A stretch of 8,670 nucleotides of DNA from Tardiphaga sp. GTDB lineage: Bacteria; Pseudomonadota; Alphaproteobacteria; Rhizobiales; Xanthobacteraceae. The notes under the pieces were generated by a model, which was not told the origin of the DNA, ran no database searches, and saw only the letters and a program-made list of their open reading frames with translations. Numbering within the stretch: position 1 is the stretch's first letter; each line of letters begins with the position of its first letter. The position numbers were made by a program, and so were the translations under genes. The DNA is taken from the NCBI GenBank assembly GCA_014377915.1, contig JACMOT010000134.1, positions 1 to 8,670 on the forward strand. Direction: 5' to 3'. Positions 1 to 7,670 of this stretch are shown here, piece by piece.

Positions 1-842
1 GCCGCCGTGACCGCAAAATGTTCGACGGTGCCGGTGGCTGCAAGTTCGCGCGCCGCCGCGCGTGACGCTCCGGCAAGCGAGCCTACCACGATCAGGGTGC
101 CCAACGCGCTGGCCGGGATGCGCAACGGCTCGACATCGCTGTCGGCATCAAGGCCGGCCAACGCGTGCGCGAGGCCGGCGCTGCCGATGAAGAAGGTAGA
201 TCGGGACGCCAGCAGGCTGGCCTTTGCGATCAGATGCAGGTCGTGCTCGGTCTCGGCATCGCAGGCGGCAACGACGTCGCCTTCGGCTGCGAGTTTGGCA
301 AAGATGGCTTTGAGGTCGGGGCCGCGAATCGTCGCCAGCGAAACATGCTCGCCGCGGATGCCGGCGGTGGCCAGCACCTCGACGAGGTGGGCGGTCGGAT
401 AGGTGTGCTCGCGGACCCAGACTTCGGCTTCTTCCAGCGGACGCCCCTTGACGTGAATGCGGCCATCGATGGTGGTGCGCCCGGTGGCCGGAAAGGCCGG
501 CGCGAACACGCCAAGCGCCGGGCCGGATTGTGACGTGAGGTGCAACAGCGTGGCCGCAATCTCCGCCGCAGGTTGTCCCCGCAGCGTCGAGTCGATCTTC
601 TTGAACAGGATCCGTCCGGGCTCGGCGAGGCGCGCCAGCACGTCGGCGTGGCGTCGTGCCGCGGCTGCGCCCGAAAGACCCCGGCTCGCCGCGTCATAGG
701 CGAGCACCGGCAACTGGTGATCCGACAAGTCGACGGCCTCATCCCACATCACCGCAGCGGCGCGTCCCCTTCTTCCGAAGGCAATCGCGCAGTCGGCGGC
801 ACCGGTGAGATCGTCGGCGAGGATCAGCCAGTCATTCGCCAC
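1..842 (-). CDS. Four-carbon acid-sugar kinase (DUF1537 family), C-terminal part beyond window
   Basis: About 280 residues are visible from a GTG start at 842; the gene continues past base 1. The family phosphorylates acid sugars such as threonate and erythronate with ATP in the cytoplasm. Visible family signatures are the N-terminal LADDLTGAADC (residues 8-18), KKIDSTLRG (81-89), and FIGSAGLAHAL (218-228) near the start of the nucleotide-binding domain. Known members are about 400-430 residues, so roughly the last third is missing. The GTG lies one base after the kdgT stop and has no convincing ribosome binding site of its own, so translation is probably coupled to kdgT. No in-frame stop interrupts the visible part. 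The family assignment is firm. The exact substrate (D-threonate, L-threonate, D-erythronate or other) cannot be read from the sequence. Confidence 0.88.
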   Translation of the reverse strand, partial: MANDWLILADDLTGAADCAIAFGRRGRAAAVMWDEAVDLSDHQLPVLAYDAASRGLSGAAAARRHADVLARLAEPGRILFKKIDSTLRGQPAAEIAATLLHLTSQSGPALGVFAPAFPATGRTTIDGRIHVKGRPLEEAEVWVREHTYPTAHLVEVLATAGIRGEHVSLATIRGPDLKAIFAKLAAEGDVVAACDAETEHDLHLIAKASLLASRSTFFIGSAGLAHALAGLDADSDVEPLRIPASALGTLIVVGSLAGASRAAARELAATGTVEHFAVTA

Positions 843-843
843 C

Positions 844-1872
844 TCAGTGACCGACAGCCGGTGCAGGCGTCCCCACACCCGCCTCGGTGGAGGCGACCGC
901 ATCTTCATTTGGCTCGACGTCGCGACCGACCTTGCTGGCGACCCACGAGGTGACAATCGGCGTCAGGATCGCGGTCACCACCACGCAGGCAGCAATCAGA
1001 ATCGTGGCCGGGCCAGCAGCATCCGCATAGGCCGGATTGGCCGCGGCGACGATTGCCGGCACGGCCGCGGCATTGCCCGCGGTCGAGGCCGCCGCCACAC
1101 CGGCAACACCATTACCGCCGGTCCAGCGATCGGCAAAAAATAGCGGGATGCCGGTCACGACCACGACGGCGACGCCCATCGCGAGACCCAGCAGGCCTGC
1201 CTGCCAGACCTGGGACAGGTTGAGGCCGGTGCCGAGCGCAAAGGCGAAGAACGGGATCATCACCGGTACGGCATTGCTGAGGAAGTCGCGCATCTCGCGG
1301 TCAAGATTACCTATGATCATGCCGATAATCAGCGGCAGGATGGCGCCGACCAGCGCCGGCCACTGGAACGAGGACAGGCCAGCCACGCCCAGCGTGATCA
1401 TGGTCAGGAACGGGCCGCTTTCCAGCGTCATGATGGTGTAGGCGCCGACATCGCGCGGGCGACCATACTGGCCCATCAGCGCCATATACAGGCCACCATT
1501 GGTATCGTTCATCGCCGCGACGATGGCGAGGGTCGAAACACCCGCGAAAATGCCGGCGGTGATCGGGGCTTCACCGAGGAAGCGGCCGAAGATCAGGCCG
1601 AGGATCATCGCGATACCGACCTTGACGATCAGCAGGGTGCCACCCTTTTTCACGATGTAGGGGGTGGCCTTGAAGTTGATGCTGGCACCCATGCAGACAT
1701 AGAACACCGCCAGAATGGTCAGCGCGCCACCGGAGAACAAGGCGCCGGTGAACGAGCCGAAGAATTTCGGTGTGTTGGGGAAGAACGCGGCGATCAGCGC
1801 GCCGAGCAGCAGCGGCACCGTCATCATGCCGCCGGGGACCTTCTCAATCGCCCGCTTGATTGGGACCTGCAT
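844..1872 (-). CDS. kdgT: 2-keto-3-deoxygluconate permease family transporter (KdgT)
   Basis: This is an inner-membrane, proton-coupled acid-sugar carrier of 342 residues, close to the roughly 327 of E. coli KdgT. It matches that family nearly end to end: N-terminal [67 protein letters not shown] and [18 protein letters not shown]. About ten hydrophobic segments are visible, followed by a hydrophilic acidic C-terminal tail of roughly 30 residues. I chose the ATG at 1872 because the family begins MxxxIKRxIEKxPGG and because GAGGAG sits five bases upstream. An in-frame ATG at 1968 would add 32 residues unlike the family and would start inside the operator region. It is followed after one base by the DUF1537 kinase, forming an operon. 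That partner is more typical of four-carbon acid sugars than of ketodeoxygluconate, so the name reflects family rather than proven substrate. Confidence 0.9.
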   Translation of the reverse strand: MQVPIKRAIEKVPGGMMTVPLLLGALIAAFFPNTPKFFGSFTGALFSGGALTILAVFYVCMGASINFKATPYIVKKGGTLLIVKVGIAMILGLIFGRFLGEAPITAGIFAGVSTLAIVAAMNDTNGGLYMALMGQYGRPRDVGAYTIMTLESGPFLTMITLGVAGLSSFQWPALVGAILPLIIGMIIGNLDREMRDFLSNAVPVMIPFFAFALGTGLNLSQVWQAGLLGLAMGVAVVVVTGIPLFFADRWTGGNGVAGVAAASTAGNAAAVPAIVAAANPAYADAAGPATILIAACVVVTAILTPIVTSWVASKVGRDVEPNEDAVASTEAGVGTPAPAVGH

Positions 1873-1946
1873 GCTGTCTCCTCGCCGCGCATTGCGCATA
1901 TTGTTCACTTCGCGCAGCAATGGTTCCTGCCAACGCGTTCCGGCGG

Positions 1947-1975
1947 CTTTTATGCGTACATTGCGCAATATTCAA
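1947..1975 (-). promoter_or_regulatory. Candidate promoter for the kdgT-kinase operon
   Basis: Reading the minus strand, TTGAAT (1975-1970) matches the -35 consensus at four of six bases. TAAAAG (1952-1947) matches the -10 consensus at four of six, with a 17-base spacer. It lies about 75 bases upstream of the kdgT ATG. The -35 element falls inside the 1963-1987 inverted repeat, a placement suited to repression. Promoters in this group are often weakly conserved, so this is a plausible rather than a firm call. Confidence 0.4.
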
Positions 1976-1987
1976 TAGATATTGCGC
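1963..1987. promoter_or_regulatory. Operator-like inverted repeat between kdgT and the gre-like gene
   Basis: GCGCAATAT (1963-1971) and ATATTGCGC (1979-1987) are exact reverse complements separated by seven bases. This is typical geometry for a dimeric repressor site. A related single site, ATTGCGCATA, sits at 1891-1900 inside the kdgT leader. The repeat overlaps the candidate kdgT -35 element. The cognate regulator is not in the window; a GntR, LacI or IclR type would be reasonable for acid-sugar genes, but this is inference. The site could also influence the divergent gre-like gene. Confidence 0.6.
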
Positions 1988-2119
1988 GATTCGAGCGAAA
2001 TGAGTCTTTCAACGAAAAATGGTATTTTGGGAATGCTGAAGCGCTCCCGCGCCGGACGTGCTAGGTAGGCTTTCGGGCGTTACTGCGGATTCCAACATTC
2101 CACCAAAGGGATACCGAGC

Positions 2120-2602
2120 TTGAGCGTCGCTTTCACGAAAGAAGACAGTGCCGAAACCGCGGCGGAAACGCTGCTGCCCGATCGTCCGGTCTCGTCCCAC
2201 CCAAACCTCGTGACGCAAGCCGGATTACAGGCCCTCGAAGCTCAACTGCATCACGCGCGTGACGCCTACGAGGCGGCGCAAAAGATCGAAGAGGTCAATG
2301 AGCGGCGGCGACAGGCGGCCAGCCCGTTGCGCGACGCCCGCTACTTCGCATCCCGGGTGCGGACAGCACAGGTCATCGCGGATCCCGCGTCGACCGAAAT
2401 CGTTGCCTTTGGCAGCACCGTGACCTTCAGGCGCGACGATGGGCGGGTCCAGACATATCGGATCGCCGGCGAGGACGAAGCCGATCCCAAGGCCGGCTCG
2501 ATTTCCTTCGTATCCCCGGTAGCACGGCTGCTGATGGGCAAAGTGGCAGGGGATGTGATCGGCGCATCCGGTCAGGAGCTTGAGATCATGGCGATCACGT
2601 AG
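2120..2602 (+). CDS. Gre/Rnk-like RNA polymerase-binding protein with shortened coiled coil
   Basis: This 160-residue cytoplasmic protein belongs to the GreA/GreB family. Residues 32-85 form a GreA_N-like helical hairpin (begins TQAGLQALEAQL, ends SRVRTAQV). Residues 95-160 form the C-terminal FKBP-like domain, with YRIAGEDEAD (113-122), ISFVSPVARLLMGK (128-141) and GD (144-145). The first 30 residues are a polar extension. GreA normally has a GDLxENAEY stretch carrying the acidic tip that stimulates transcript cleavage. Here that region reads EVNERRRQAASPLRDARYF, and the hairpin is about 14 residues shorter than E. coli GreA. A Rnk-like role, binding polymerase without cleavage stimulation, is therefore likelier than a true GreA. 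The TTG start is preceded by AAGGGA eight bases upstream, and no ATG exists in a sensible position. No clear promoter is seen upstream. Confidence 0.8.
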   Translation: MSVAFTKEDSAETAAETLLPDRPVSSHPNLVTQAGLQALEAQLHHARDAYEAAQKIEEVNERRRQAASPLRDARYFASRVRTAQVIADPASTEIVAFGSTVTFRRDDGRVQTYRIAGEDEADPKAGSISFVSPVARLLMGKVAGDVIGASGQELEIMAIT

Positions 2603-2611
2603 TACGCCCCT

Positions 2612-2645
2612 CCCAAGACGTCGCCAGCACGCTTGGGCGACCCAA
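2612..2645 (+). promoter_or_regulatory. Two mutually exclusive small hairpins before the dehydratase gene
   Basis: CTTGGG at 2632-2637 can pair with the upstream CCCAAG (2612-2617, 14-base loop). Alternatively, TTGGG (2633-2637) can pair with the downstream CCCAA (2641-2645, 3-base loop). The stems are short (six and five base pairs) and end about 15 bases before the ribosome binding site of the next gene. Alternating structures like this can act in attenuation, but no leader peptide or T-tract is seen and chance is quite possible. Confidence 0.2.
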
Positions 2646-2674
2646 AAGCCGCCCGTTTGGAAGGAAACTCCGCC

Positions 2675-4543
2675 GTGACAAAATCGCCAATCGTCCTCAT
2701 CGATCAACATCCAGGCCGCTCGGCCCAGACCATCGGGATTGCGCGCGAACTGGGTACCGATATGGACCTGATTCACCAGCCATCGGTGGGTGTGGTCGGC
2801 ACCAAGGGCGACAGCCAGTGCTATATGGGCGTGGCGGCCAAGGTGGATGCGATCCATGCCAGCCTCAAGAGCCGCATCGGCCATGGCGCGGGTCAGTTGC
2901 AACTGCGTCTCGTTCAGCCGGAATATACCATCGCGACGTCGGACGGCATCCGCAACGGCACCCGCGAAATGCGCTATTCGCTGATCGGACGCGAAGTGAC
3001 GCATGATGCTTTGTGCGAACATCTGAGCGCCACGGGACTGGCCGGCACCATCGCCGTCGTCGCCTGCGACAAGCCGCCGGTCGGCACGCTGGCCGCGCTG
3101 CTCGAGCATAATGAGCCTGCGATCATCATGTCCGACGGACCGATCCATCCCGGCGAGGACCCGAAGACCGGCGAGAAGCTCGACATTGTCAGCGCCTATC
3201 AGGTCGCCGGCAATCCCGACGCCGCCTATCGCCATCACATCGCCTGCCACGCCTGCCCCGGCTATGGCAGCTGCGGCGGCATGTTCACCTACAACACCAT
3301 GCAGACCTTCATTGGCGTGGTCGGCATGCAGCCGCTGCACATGGTGGCGCCACCGTCCGACGATCCGCGTCGCCTCAAGGAATTTCCGGACCAACTGGTC
3401 GAATACCTCGCGCAGATGATGGCCAAGGGCCTGAAACCCCGCGACATCGTCGTCCGCGATTCGATCCGCAACGCCGTCATCGTCGCGATGGCCATCGGCG
3501 GCTCGACCAATGTGACGCTGCATGCGCCGGAAATCGCCCGCGCCGCCGGCTTCGCCGATTTCTGGAAAGAAGTCATGACGCCGGCCGAGTTCAACTATCT
3601 GTCGCAATACGTCGTTCCGGTCCTCACCGATGCCCGTCCCTACGGCAAGTATTCGATGGTCGACATCGACGCGGTCGGCGGCGTGCAGGTGATCGTGCGC
3701 GAGTTGCTGGAAGCCGGCCTGCTCAATGGCGACGTCATGACCTGCACCGGCGAGACGCTGGCCGAACAGGTCAAGCGCCTCGGCACCAAGAGCGCGGACG
3801 GCAAGGTGATCTATTCGGTCGCCAAGCCCTACAAGCCGACGGGCGGCCTGCGCATGCTCGGCGGCAATCTGTCGCCGGAATTCTCCGCGATCCTGAAGCT
3901 GGCCGGCGTCGAGGGCGGGCTGGAGAACAACCTGTTCCGCGGCAAGGCCTGCGTGTTCGAAGGCGAACAGGGCCTGCTCACCGCGCTCGACAAGACTCCC
4001 GATCGTTTCCAGAACAACGACATGATCATCGTGCGCTATGACGGGCCGGTCGGCGCGCCCGGCATGCCGGAAATGCTCGACCCGACCTCGCGCATCACGA
4101 CCTTGTGCCGAGAGCGCGGCATCGTCGTGGCGTTAATGACCGACGCGCGCTTTTCGGGCGGCTCGGTCGGCCTTGTCATCGGCCATGTCGGCCCGGAAGC
4201 CGCCCTCGGCGGCCCGATCGCCCTCGTCGAAGACGGTGACGAGATCATCGCGGATCTGAACAGCAATGAGCTGACCTGCACCGCGCTCGCCGACCCCGCC
4301 ATTTTCAGTCGGCGCAAGGCGATCTGGGACAAGGCCGTGGCGGACAATGGCGGCATTCATCCGAATTGCGGCGACGCCGACACCCGGCTGCTGCACCGCG
4401 CGCGGCTGTCCGCGGTCCCAGCGACCCGCGGCGCCGGTCTGCACCCCAATCGCGAGGTCTGGGTACGCCAGCCGCGCGAAGCCGTTCGCTCCGGCTTCGT
4501 GCCGACGAACAAGCATCGGCCCGAGGCGAACAAGGCCTATTAG
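2675..4543 (+). CDS. IlvD/Edd-family iron-sulfur dehydratase, probable sugar-acid dehydratase
   Basis: This is a 622-residue cytoplasmic enzyme of the dihydroxy-acid / 6-phosphogluconate / aldonic-acid dehydratase family, which removes water from 2,3-dihydroxy acids to give 2-keto acids. Likely cluster cysteines are C49 (GDSQC), C131 (in CDK 131-133) and C200 (in GSCGGM). K133 corresponds to the family metal-binding lysine. S494 in TDARFSGGS (489-497) matches the proposed catalytic base, followed by IGHVGPEAALGGPIALVEDGD. The usual CDKxxP[GA] signature reads CDKPPVG, and extra cysteines C191 and C194 precede C200. The C terminus (REVWVRQPREAVRSGFVPTN) differs from classical IlvD. It is therefore probably not the housekeeping valine/isoleucine enzyme. 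I chose the GTG at 2675, with AAGGA nine bases upstream, over a TTG at 2633 that has no good binding site. It lies 72 bases after the gre-like gene, so co-transcription is possible. The family is firm; the substrate is unknown. Confidence 0.85.
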   Translation: MTKSPIVLIDQHPGRSAQTIGIARELGTDMDLIHQPSVGVVGTKGDSQCYMGVAAKVDAIHASLKSRIGHGAGQLQLRLVQPEYTIATSDGIRNGTREMRYSLIGREVTHDALCEHLSATGLAGTIAVVACDKPPVGTLAALLEHNEPAIIMSDGPIHPGEDPKTGEKLDIVSAYQVAGNPDAAYRHHIACHACPGYGSCGGMFTYNTMQTFIGVVGMQPLHMVAPPSDDPRRLKEFPDQLVEYLAQMMAKGLKPRDIVVRDSIRNAVIVAMAIGGSTNVTLHAPEIARAAGFADFWKEVMTPAEFNYLSQYVVPVLTDARPYGKYSMVDIDAVGGVQVIVRELLEAGLLNGDVMTCTGETLAEQVKRLGTKSADGKVIYSVAKPYKPTGGLRMLGGNLSPEFSAILKLAGVEGGLENNLFRGKACVFEGEQGLLTALDKTPDRFQNNDMIIVRYDGPVGAPGMPEMLDPTSRITTLCRERGIVVALMTDARFSGGSVGLVIGHVGPEAALGGPIALVEDGDEIIADLNSNELTCTALADPAIFSRRKAIWDKAVADNGGIHPNCGDADTRLLHRARLSAVPATRGAGLHPNREVWVRQPREAVRSGFVPTNKHRPEANKAY

Positions 4544-4556
4544 ACGCCGACTGCCC

Positions 4557-4593
4557 GCGAAAGCCGACGTCGCGCGCGGCTGTCGGCTTTCGC
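4557..4593 (+). terminator. Strong hairpin, probable terminator after the dehydratase gene
   Basis: GCGAAAGCCGAC (4557-4568) and GTCGGCTTTCGC (4582-4593) form a perfect 12-bp stem with a 13-base GC-rich loop, beginning 13 bases after the dehydratase stop codon. No T-tract follows, so it may be an imperfect intrinsic terminator or an RNA 3'-end stabiliser. It separates the dehydratase transcript from galE, which lies 120 bases further on. Confidence 0.6.
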
Positions 4594-4713
4594 TGGCGTT
4601 CACAACTGTCCAGCCGTCGCCGCCTGCATCGTTTCGGTATTCATTCCGATGTGCTCTATTGGCATGGTAGTCGGACAACAACGGTACTGCCGCGGGCCCG
4701 GAAAATCTGAACG

Positions 4714-5694
4714 ATGACAAACATCCTGGTCGCGGGCGGCGCCGGCTACATCGGCTCGCATACTTGCCTGGATATGTGCAGCAAGGGGTTCACCCCGGTT
4801 GTCTATGACAACCTGTCTAATGGTCACGCTGAATTCGCAAAGTGGGGACCGCTCGAGGTCGGGGATATCCGTGACCGCGGCAAGCTGGACGCCGTCCTGA
4901 AGAAATACAATCCAGCTGCCATCGTCCATTTCGCCGCGGCGATTGAAGTCGGCGAGTCCATCCGCGACCCCGGCGGTTTTTACGAAAATAATGTAGCCGG
5001 CACGATCACCCTGCTTCGCGCGGCGCAGGCCGCCGGGATCGACAAGATCGTTTTCTCATCGACCTGCGCCACCTACGGGCTTCCGACATCGCTCCCCATC
5101 AGTGAGCGCCACGGTCAGGCTCCGATCAATCCCTATGGTCGGAGCAAATTAATGGTCGAGCAGATTCTGAAAGATCTCGACCAGCACCAGGGATTCAAAT
5201 CATTTATCCTGCGATATTTCAACGCGGCAGGCGCCGATCCCGAGGGCCGGATCGGGGAGTGGCATTCACCGGAAAGCCACGCTGTGCCGATTGCGATTGA
5301 AGCGGCGCTGGGCCGACGATCTCACTTCCAGGTGCTCGGGACCGACTACGAGACCCGGGATGGCACCTGCGTCCGGGATTTTGTGCATGTCCTCGATCTC
5401 GCGAATGCGCATACGCGCGCCGTCCAGCATCTGCTGGCGAACGCGACAAGCCACGCGCTCAATCTCGGCACCGGCCATGGAACGACGGTCAAGGAGTTGA
5501 TCGAGACCGTCAAGAAAATATCCGGTCGTGATTTTGAAGTTCAGCTCGGGCCGCGGCGCGAAGGCGACTCTCCGGTACTGGTGGCCGACAATTCACTGGC
5601 ACAGCACGTCCTTGGCTGGTCTCCCAGCCACGACCTGAATTCGATCATTGAAACGGCGCTGAACTGGCACGCCAACCATTTGCCACGCGGATAG
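4714..5694 (+). CDS. galE: UDP-glucose 4-epimerase (GalE/ExoB type)
   Basis: This 326-residue cytoplasmic short-chain dehydrogenase (extended type) interconverts UDP-glucose and UDP-galactose, feeding galactose into exopolysaccharide or lipopolysaccharide. The NAD-binding GGAGYIG is at residues 8-14. Other signatures are YDNLSNG (31-37), VHFAAAIEVGES (71-82), the catalytic FSSTCATYG region (114-122), the Y141-x3-K145 pair in NPYGRSK, and YFNAAG (168-173), where N170 is a substrate-contact position. Length and motif order match ExoB/GalE throughout. The ATG at 4714 gives the correct short N terminus before the Rossmann motif; the GGAAAA upstream is a weak ribosome binding site. The coding sequence uses visibly more A/T at third positions than the preceding dehydratase. 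No galactose-pathway or exo genes flank it, and it converges on the next gene with a 27-base gap. UDP-glucose specificity is the likeliest but not the only possibility. Confidence 0.92.
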   Translation: MTNILVAGGAGYIGSHTCLDMCSKGFTPVVYDNLSNGHAEFAKWGPLEVGDIRDRGKLDAVLKKYNPAAIVHFAAAIEVGESIRDPGGFYENNVAGTITLLRAAQAAGIDKIVFSSTCATYGLPTSLPISERHGQAPINPYGRSKLMVEQILKDLDQHQGFKSFILRYFNAAGADPEGRIGEWHSPESHAVPIAIEAALGRRSHFQVLGTDYETRDGTCVRDFVHVLDLANAHTRAVQHLLANATSHALNLGTGHGTTVKELIETVKKISGRDFEVQLGPRREGDSPVLVADNSLAQHVLGWSPSHDLNSIIETALNWHANHLPRG

Positions 5695-5721
5695 CGATGC
5701 GGTTCGCCAACAGACCCGTTA

Positions 5722-7578
5722 TTATCGCGAAAACAGCATTGGATGGTCTGCTGTGCTCGCGTCGAGTCGAGGGATGCGACGCAGCTGGCGATCAAGCTCG
5801 CGGAAGACATATTCCGTAGCCTTGTAGGGAGTTGCGATCCTGCGATCCAGGCCATCGTTCAGCAGTACATGCACGCCATCGCGTCCGGCCATCTGGTGGC
5901 ACTGCGCGCATGTCATGCGGTTGAAGGTCAGAACCTCGGGATCGTGTCGCCGCTGATCGCGATAGGTTTTTGGCGTGAGGTCGTCCAGCACGCTTTGCAG
6001 ATCGGCTTTTTCACGCCCATCGGTCTTGTCGATGGCAAGGCGGAACAGCGCGTTGTCGAACGCGCTGGAATAGAACCCGATGTTTACGCCCTGTCTGACG
6101 ATCGAAACCGCTTCAAGTCCGCGCTCTACATTATAGGACCGGCTCAGCATACCGAACACCCAAAGCCCGGTCAGCGACGAACTCCAGCTTACCGTCTGTA
6201 CCGGACGCGCCCCGATGGCGTCCTGGATGAAGTCCGCGGTCGCCTGGCCGGCGCCCGGCCCGCCCTCCCCCCGCACGCCCGTCAAGGCATCCGCCTTGCG
6301 CAGGAAGTCGGTGGCGGCGTCACGACGCTGCGCGGCGGGGAGCAGCCTGTCGATCGCGTCAAAATCGAGATGGATGAACAGTTGTTCGTAGGCGCGTCCC
6401 GGAAAGCGCGGGCTCATCAACTGGTAGACCATGCGGACTTGCGGAATCTCCCGCGGCGCCGGGAAATGCACATCGCTCTCCGGCTCGCCGGGACGAAGGA
6501 TGACGGAAACCAGCTTGTAATGAAGGGGATCGGAGACATCGGCAACAACGTCGCGGATCGGCTCGACAATGGTGCCTGACGTATAGAAATTCTTCGGTGT
6601 GACCTGCGCCGTGATGTCGAGCGCGTCGTCGCCCGGTTCAGACTTCGCATCGAAGTCAGCCGTGGGCTTGCCCTTGAGAAATTTCAGAAGCCTGGAAAAA
6701 CCTTCCTCGCCCAATGTCGTCGCCAGGGGAAACTGACGTTCAAGGGCGGGTTCCGCTGCGTAGAACAGGTGTTTGGGTTGCGTCAAGAAGCGCAGGCCAC
6801 TCTGCGGCCGTGGCGTGTCGATGCCATGATCAGGTGCGAAACCGTCCGGGTAGAACCACATCGAATTATCGCGCAGGCTATAGCTCTGGTCATAGCTCGC
6901 CCAGTCGTCCTGTCGTGTCTTGAAGTCCTGCGTAATCAGCTTGAGCACGCCAACCTTCGCCTCGTATCTCGCGAGCAATTCCGTCGGGATGTCCGTGAAG
7001 GTCTTGAAGGCTTCGGCATAGCCATAGATCGCCTTGAACGGATCGAAATTTTCGCTGAGCTCATGCGCATCGTGCTTGCCGCATTGCGCGTCGGGCCGCA
7101 GCTTCACGTAATAGTCGAAACTGATGTCGATCAGCGTGTAGCCTTCCGCACGAAGACTGGCATACATATCGGGAAATTCGTCGATGTGGCGAACCCAGTA
7201 GACCGACTGGATGCGACATCCCTCCGGCGTGTCGCCGGTGGAAAAGTGATCGATGTGCCGGTTCTGCTCCGACATCCCGGCCGTGATCAATTGCGACCAG
7301 CTCTGCTGGTGACCGACCTGGAAGACCGGGTAGATCGGATCGGCCGCACCCAGCCCCGTATCGAAGAAGAGATATTTGAATTCGGGACGGGTCCGGCCGA
7401 AATTCTGCTCGAAATGAGTGAGGATGTCGTAGACCGAGCCCGGCCGCAGCGCTGCGTGGTTGCTCTCGGTGATGATTTCCTGCCACCGGTGTCGGACGAT
7501 GGACAGCGGGTAGCCGTCTGCGAACACAAAGACCGCGCTTATGACAATCACGAGCACGGCACAGACGAATTTTTTCAT
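5722..7578 (-). CDS. Unrecognised exported protein with one C-terminal c-type heme motif (CAQCH)
   Basis: I do not recognise this 618-residue protein. It begins MKK followed by a 17-residue hydrophobic stretch and a V-F-A/D-G signal peptidase I site after A20, so it is probably periplasmic. There is no lipobox; an uncleaved anchor is an alternative. CAQCH at 557-561 is a standard covalent heme c motif, embedded in NRMTCAQCHQMAGRDGVHV (residues 553-571), with M563 or a histidine as possible axial ligand. About 50 residues follow, including LNDGLDRR. The roughly 530 residues ahead of the heme site form one large soluble region rich in aromatic and charged residues, with a possible disulfide pair C121/C166 and no recognised repeat or membrane segment. 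The ATG at 7578 places the signal peptide correctly; upstream ribosome-binding sequence is weak. It appears to be monocistronic. A redox or electron-transfer role is inferred only from the heme motif. Confidence 0.8.
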   Translation of the reverse strand: MKKFVCAVLVIVISAVFVFADGYPLSIVRHRWQEIITESNHAALRPGSVYDILTHFEQNFGRTRPEFKYLFFDTGLGAADPIYPVFQVGHQQSWSQLITAGMSEQNRHIDHFSTGDTPEGCRIQSVYWVRHIDEFPDMYASLRAEGYTLIDISFDYYVKLRPDAQCGKHDAHELSENFDPFKAIYGYAEAFKTFTDIPTELLARYEAKVGVLKLITQDFKTRQDDWASYDQSYSLRDNSMWFYPDGFAPDHGIDTPRPQSGLRFLTQPKHLFYAAEPALERQFPLATTLGEEGFSRLLKFLKGKPTADFDAKSEPGDDALDITAQVTPKNFYTSGTIVEPIRDVVADVSDPLHYKLVSVILRPGEPESDVHFPAPREIPQVRMVYQLMSPRFPGRAYEQLFIHLDFDAIDRLLPAAQRRDAATDFLRKADALTGVRGEGGPGAGQATADFIQDAIGARPVQTVSWSSSLTGLWVFGMLSRSYNVERGLEAVSIVRQGVNIGFYSSAFDNALFRLAIDKTDGREKADLQSVLDDLTPKTYRDQRRHDPEVLTFNRMTCAQCHQMAGRDGVHVLLNDGLDRRIATPYKATEYVFRELDRQLRRIPRLDASTADHPMLFSR

Positions 7579-7670
7579 CGATCTTGCTACGATGTTCGCC
7601 GTGCGCGTTCAACCACGCAAATGCTGTTCCCTCGCCAGACGGTAACCGGAGGCAGGCCCAATTCTCGGTC

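Noticed and set aside
1873..1968. N-terminal extension of KdgT from the ATG at 1968
   Set aside because: The added 32 residues do not resemble the family, lie over the operator/promoter region, and the ATG at 1872 has a much better ribosome binding site.
2633..2674. Upstream TTG start for the dehydratase
   Set aside because: It has no ribosome binding site and lies within the hairpin segment; the GTG at 2675 has AAGGA at good spacing.
2225..3607. A 460-codon minus-strand open frame opposite the gre-like and dehydratase genes
   Set aside because: The opposite strand has clear family motifs throughout. This frame has Arg/His/Gly-biased composition, no recognisable domain, and crosses a gene boundary.
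5695..5721. Shared bidirectional terminator between galE and the convergent heme-motif gene
   Set aside because: No stem longer than about five base pairs and no T-tract could be found in or around the 27-base gap.
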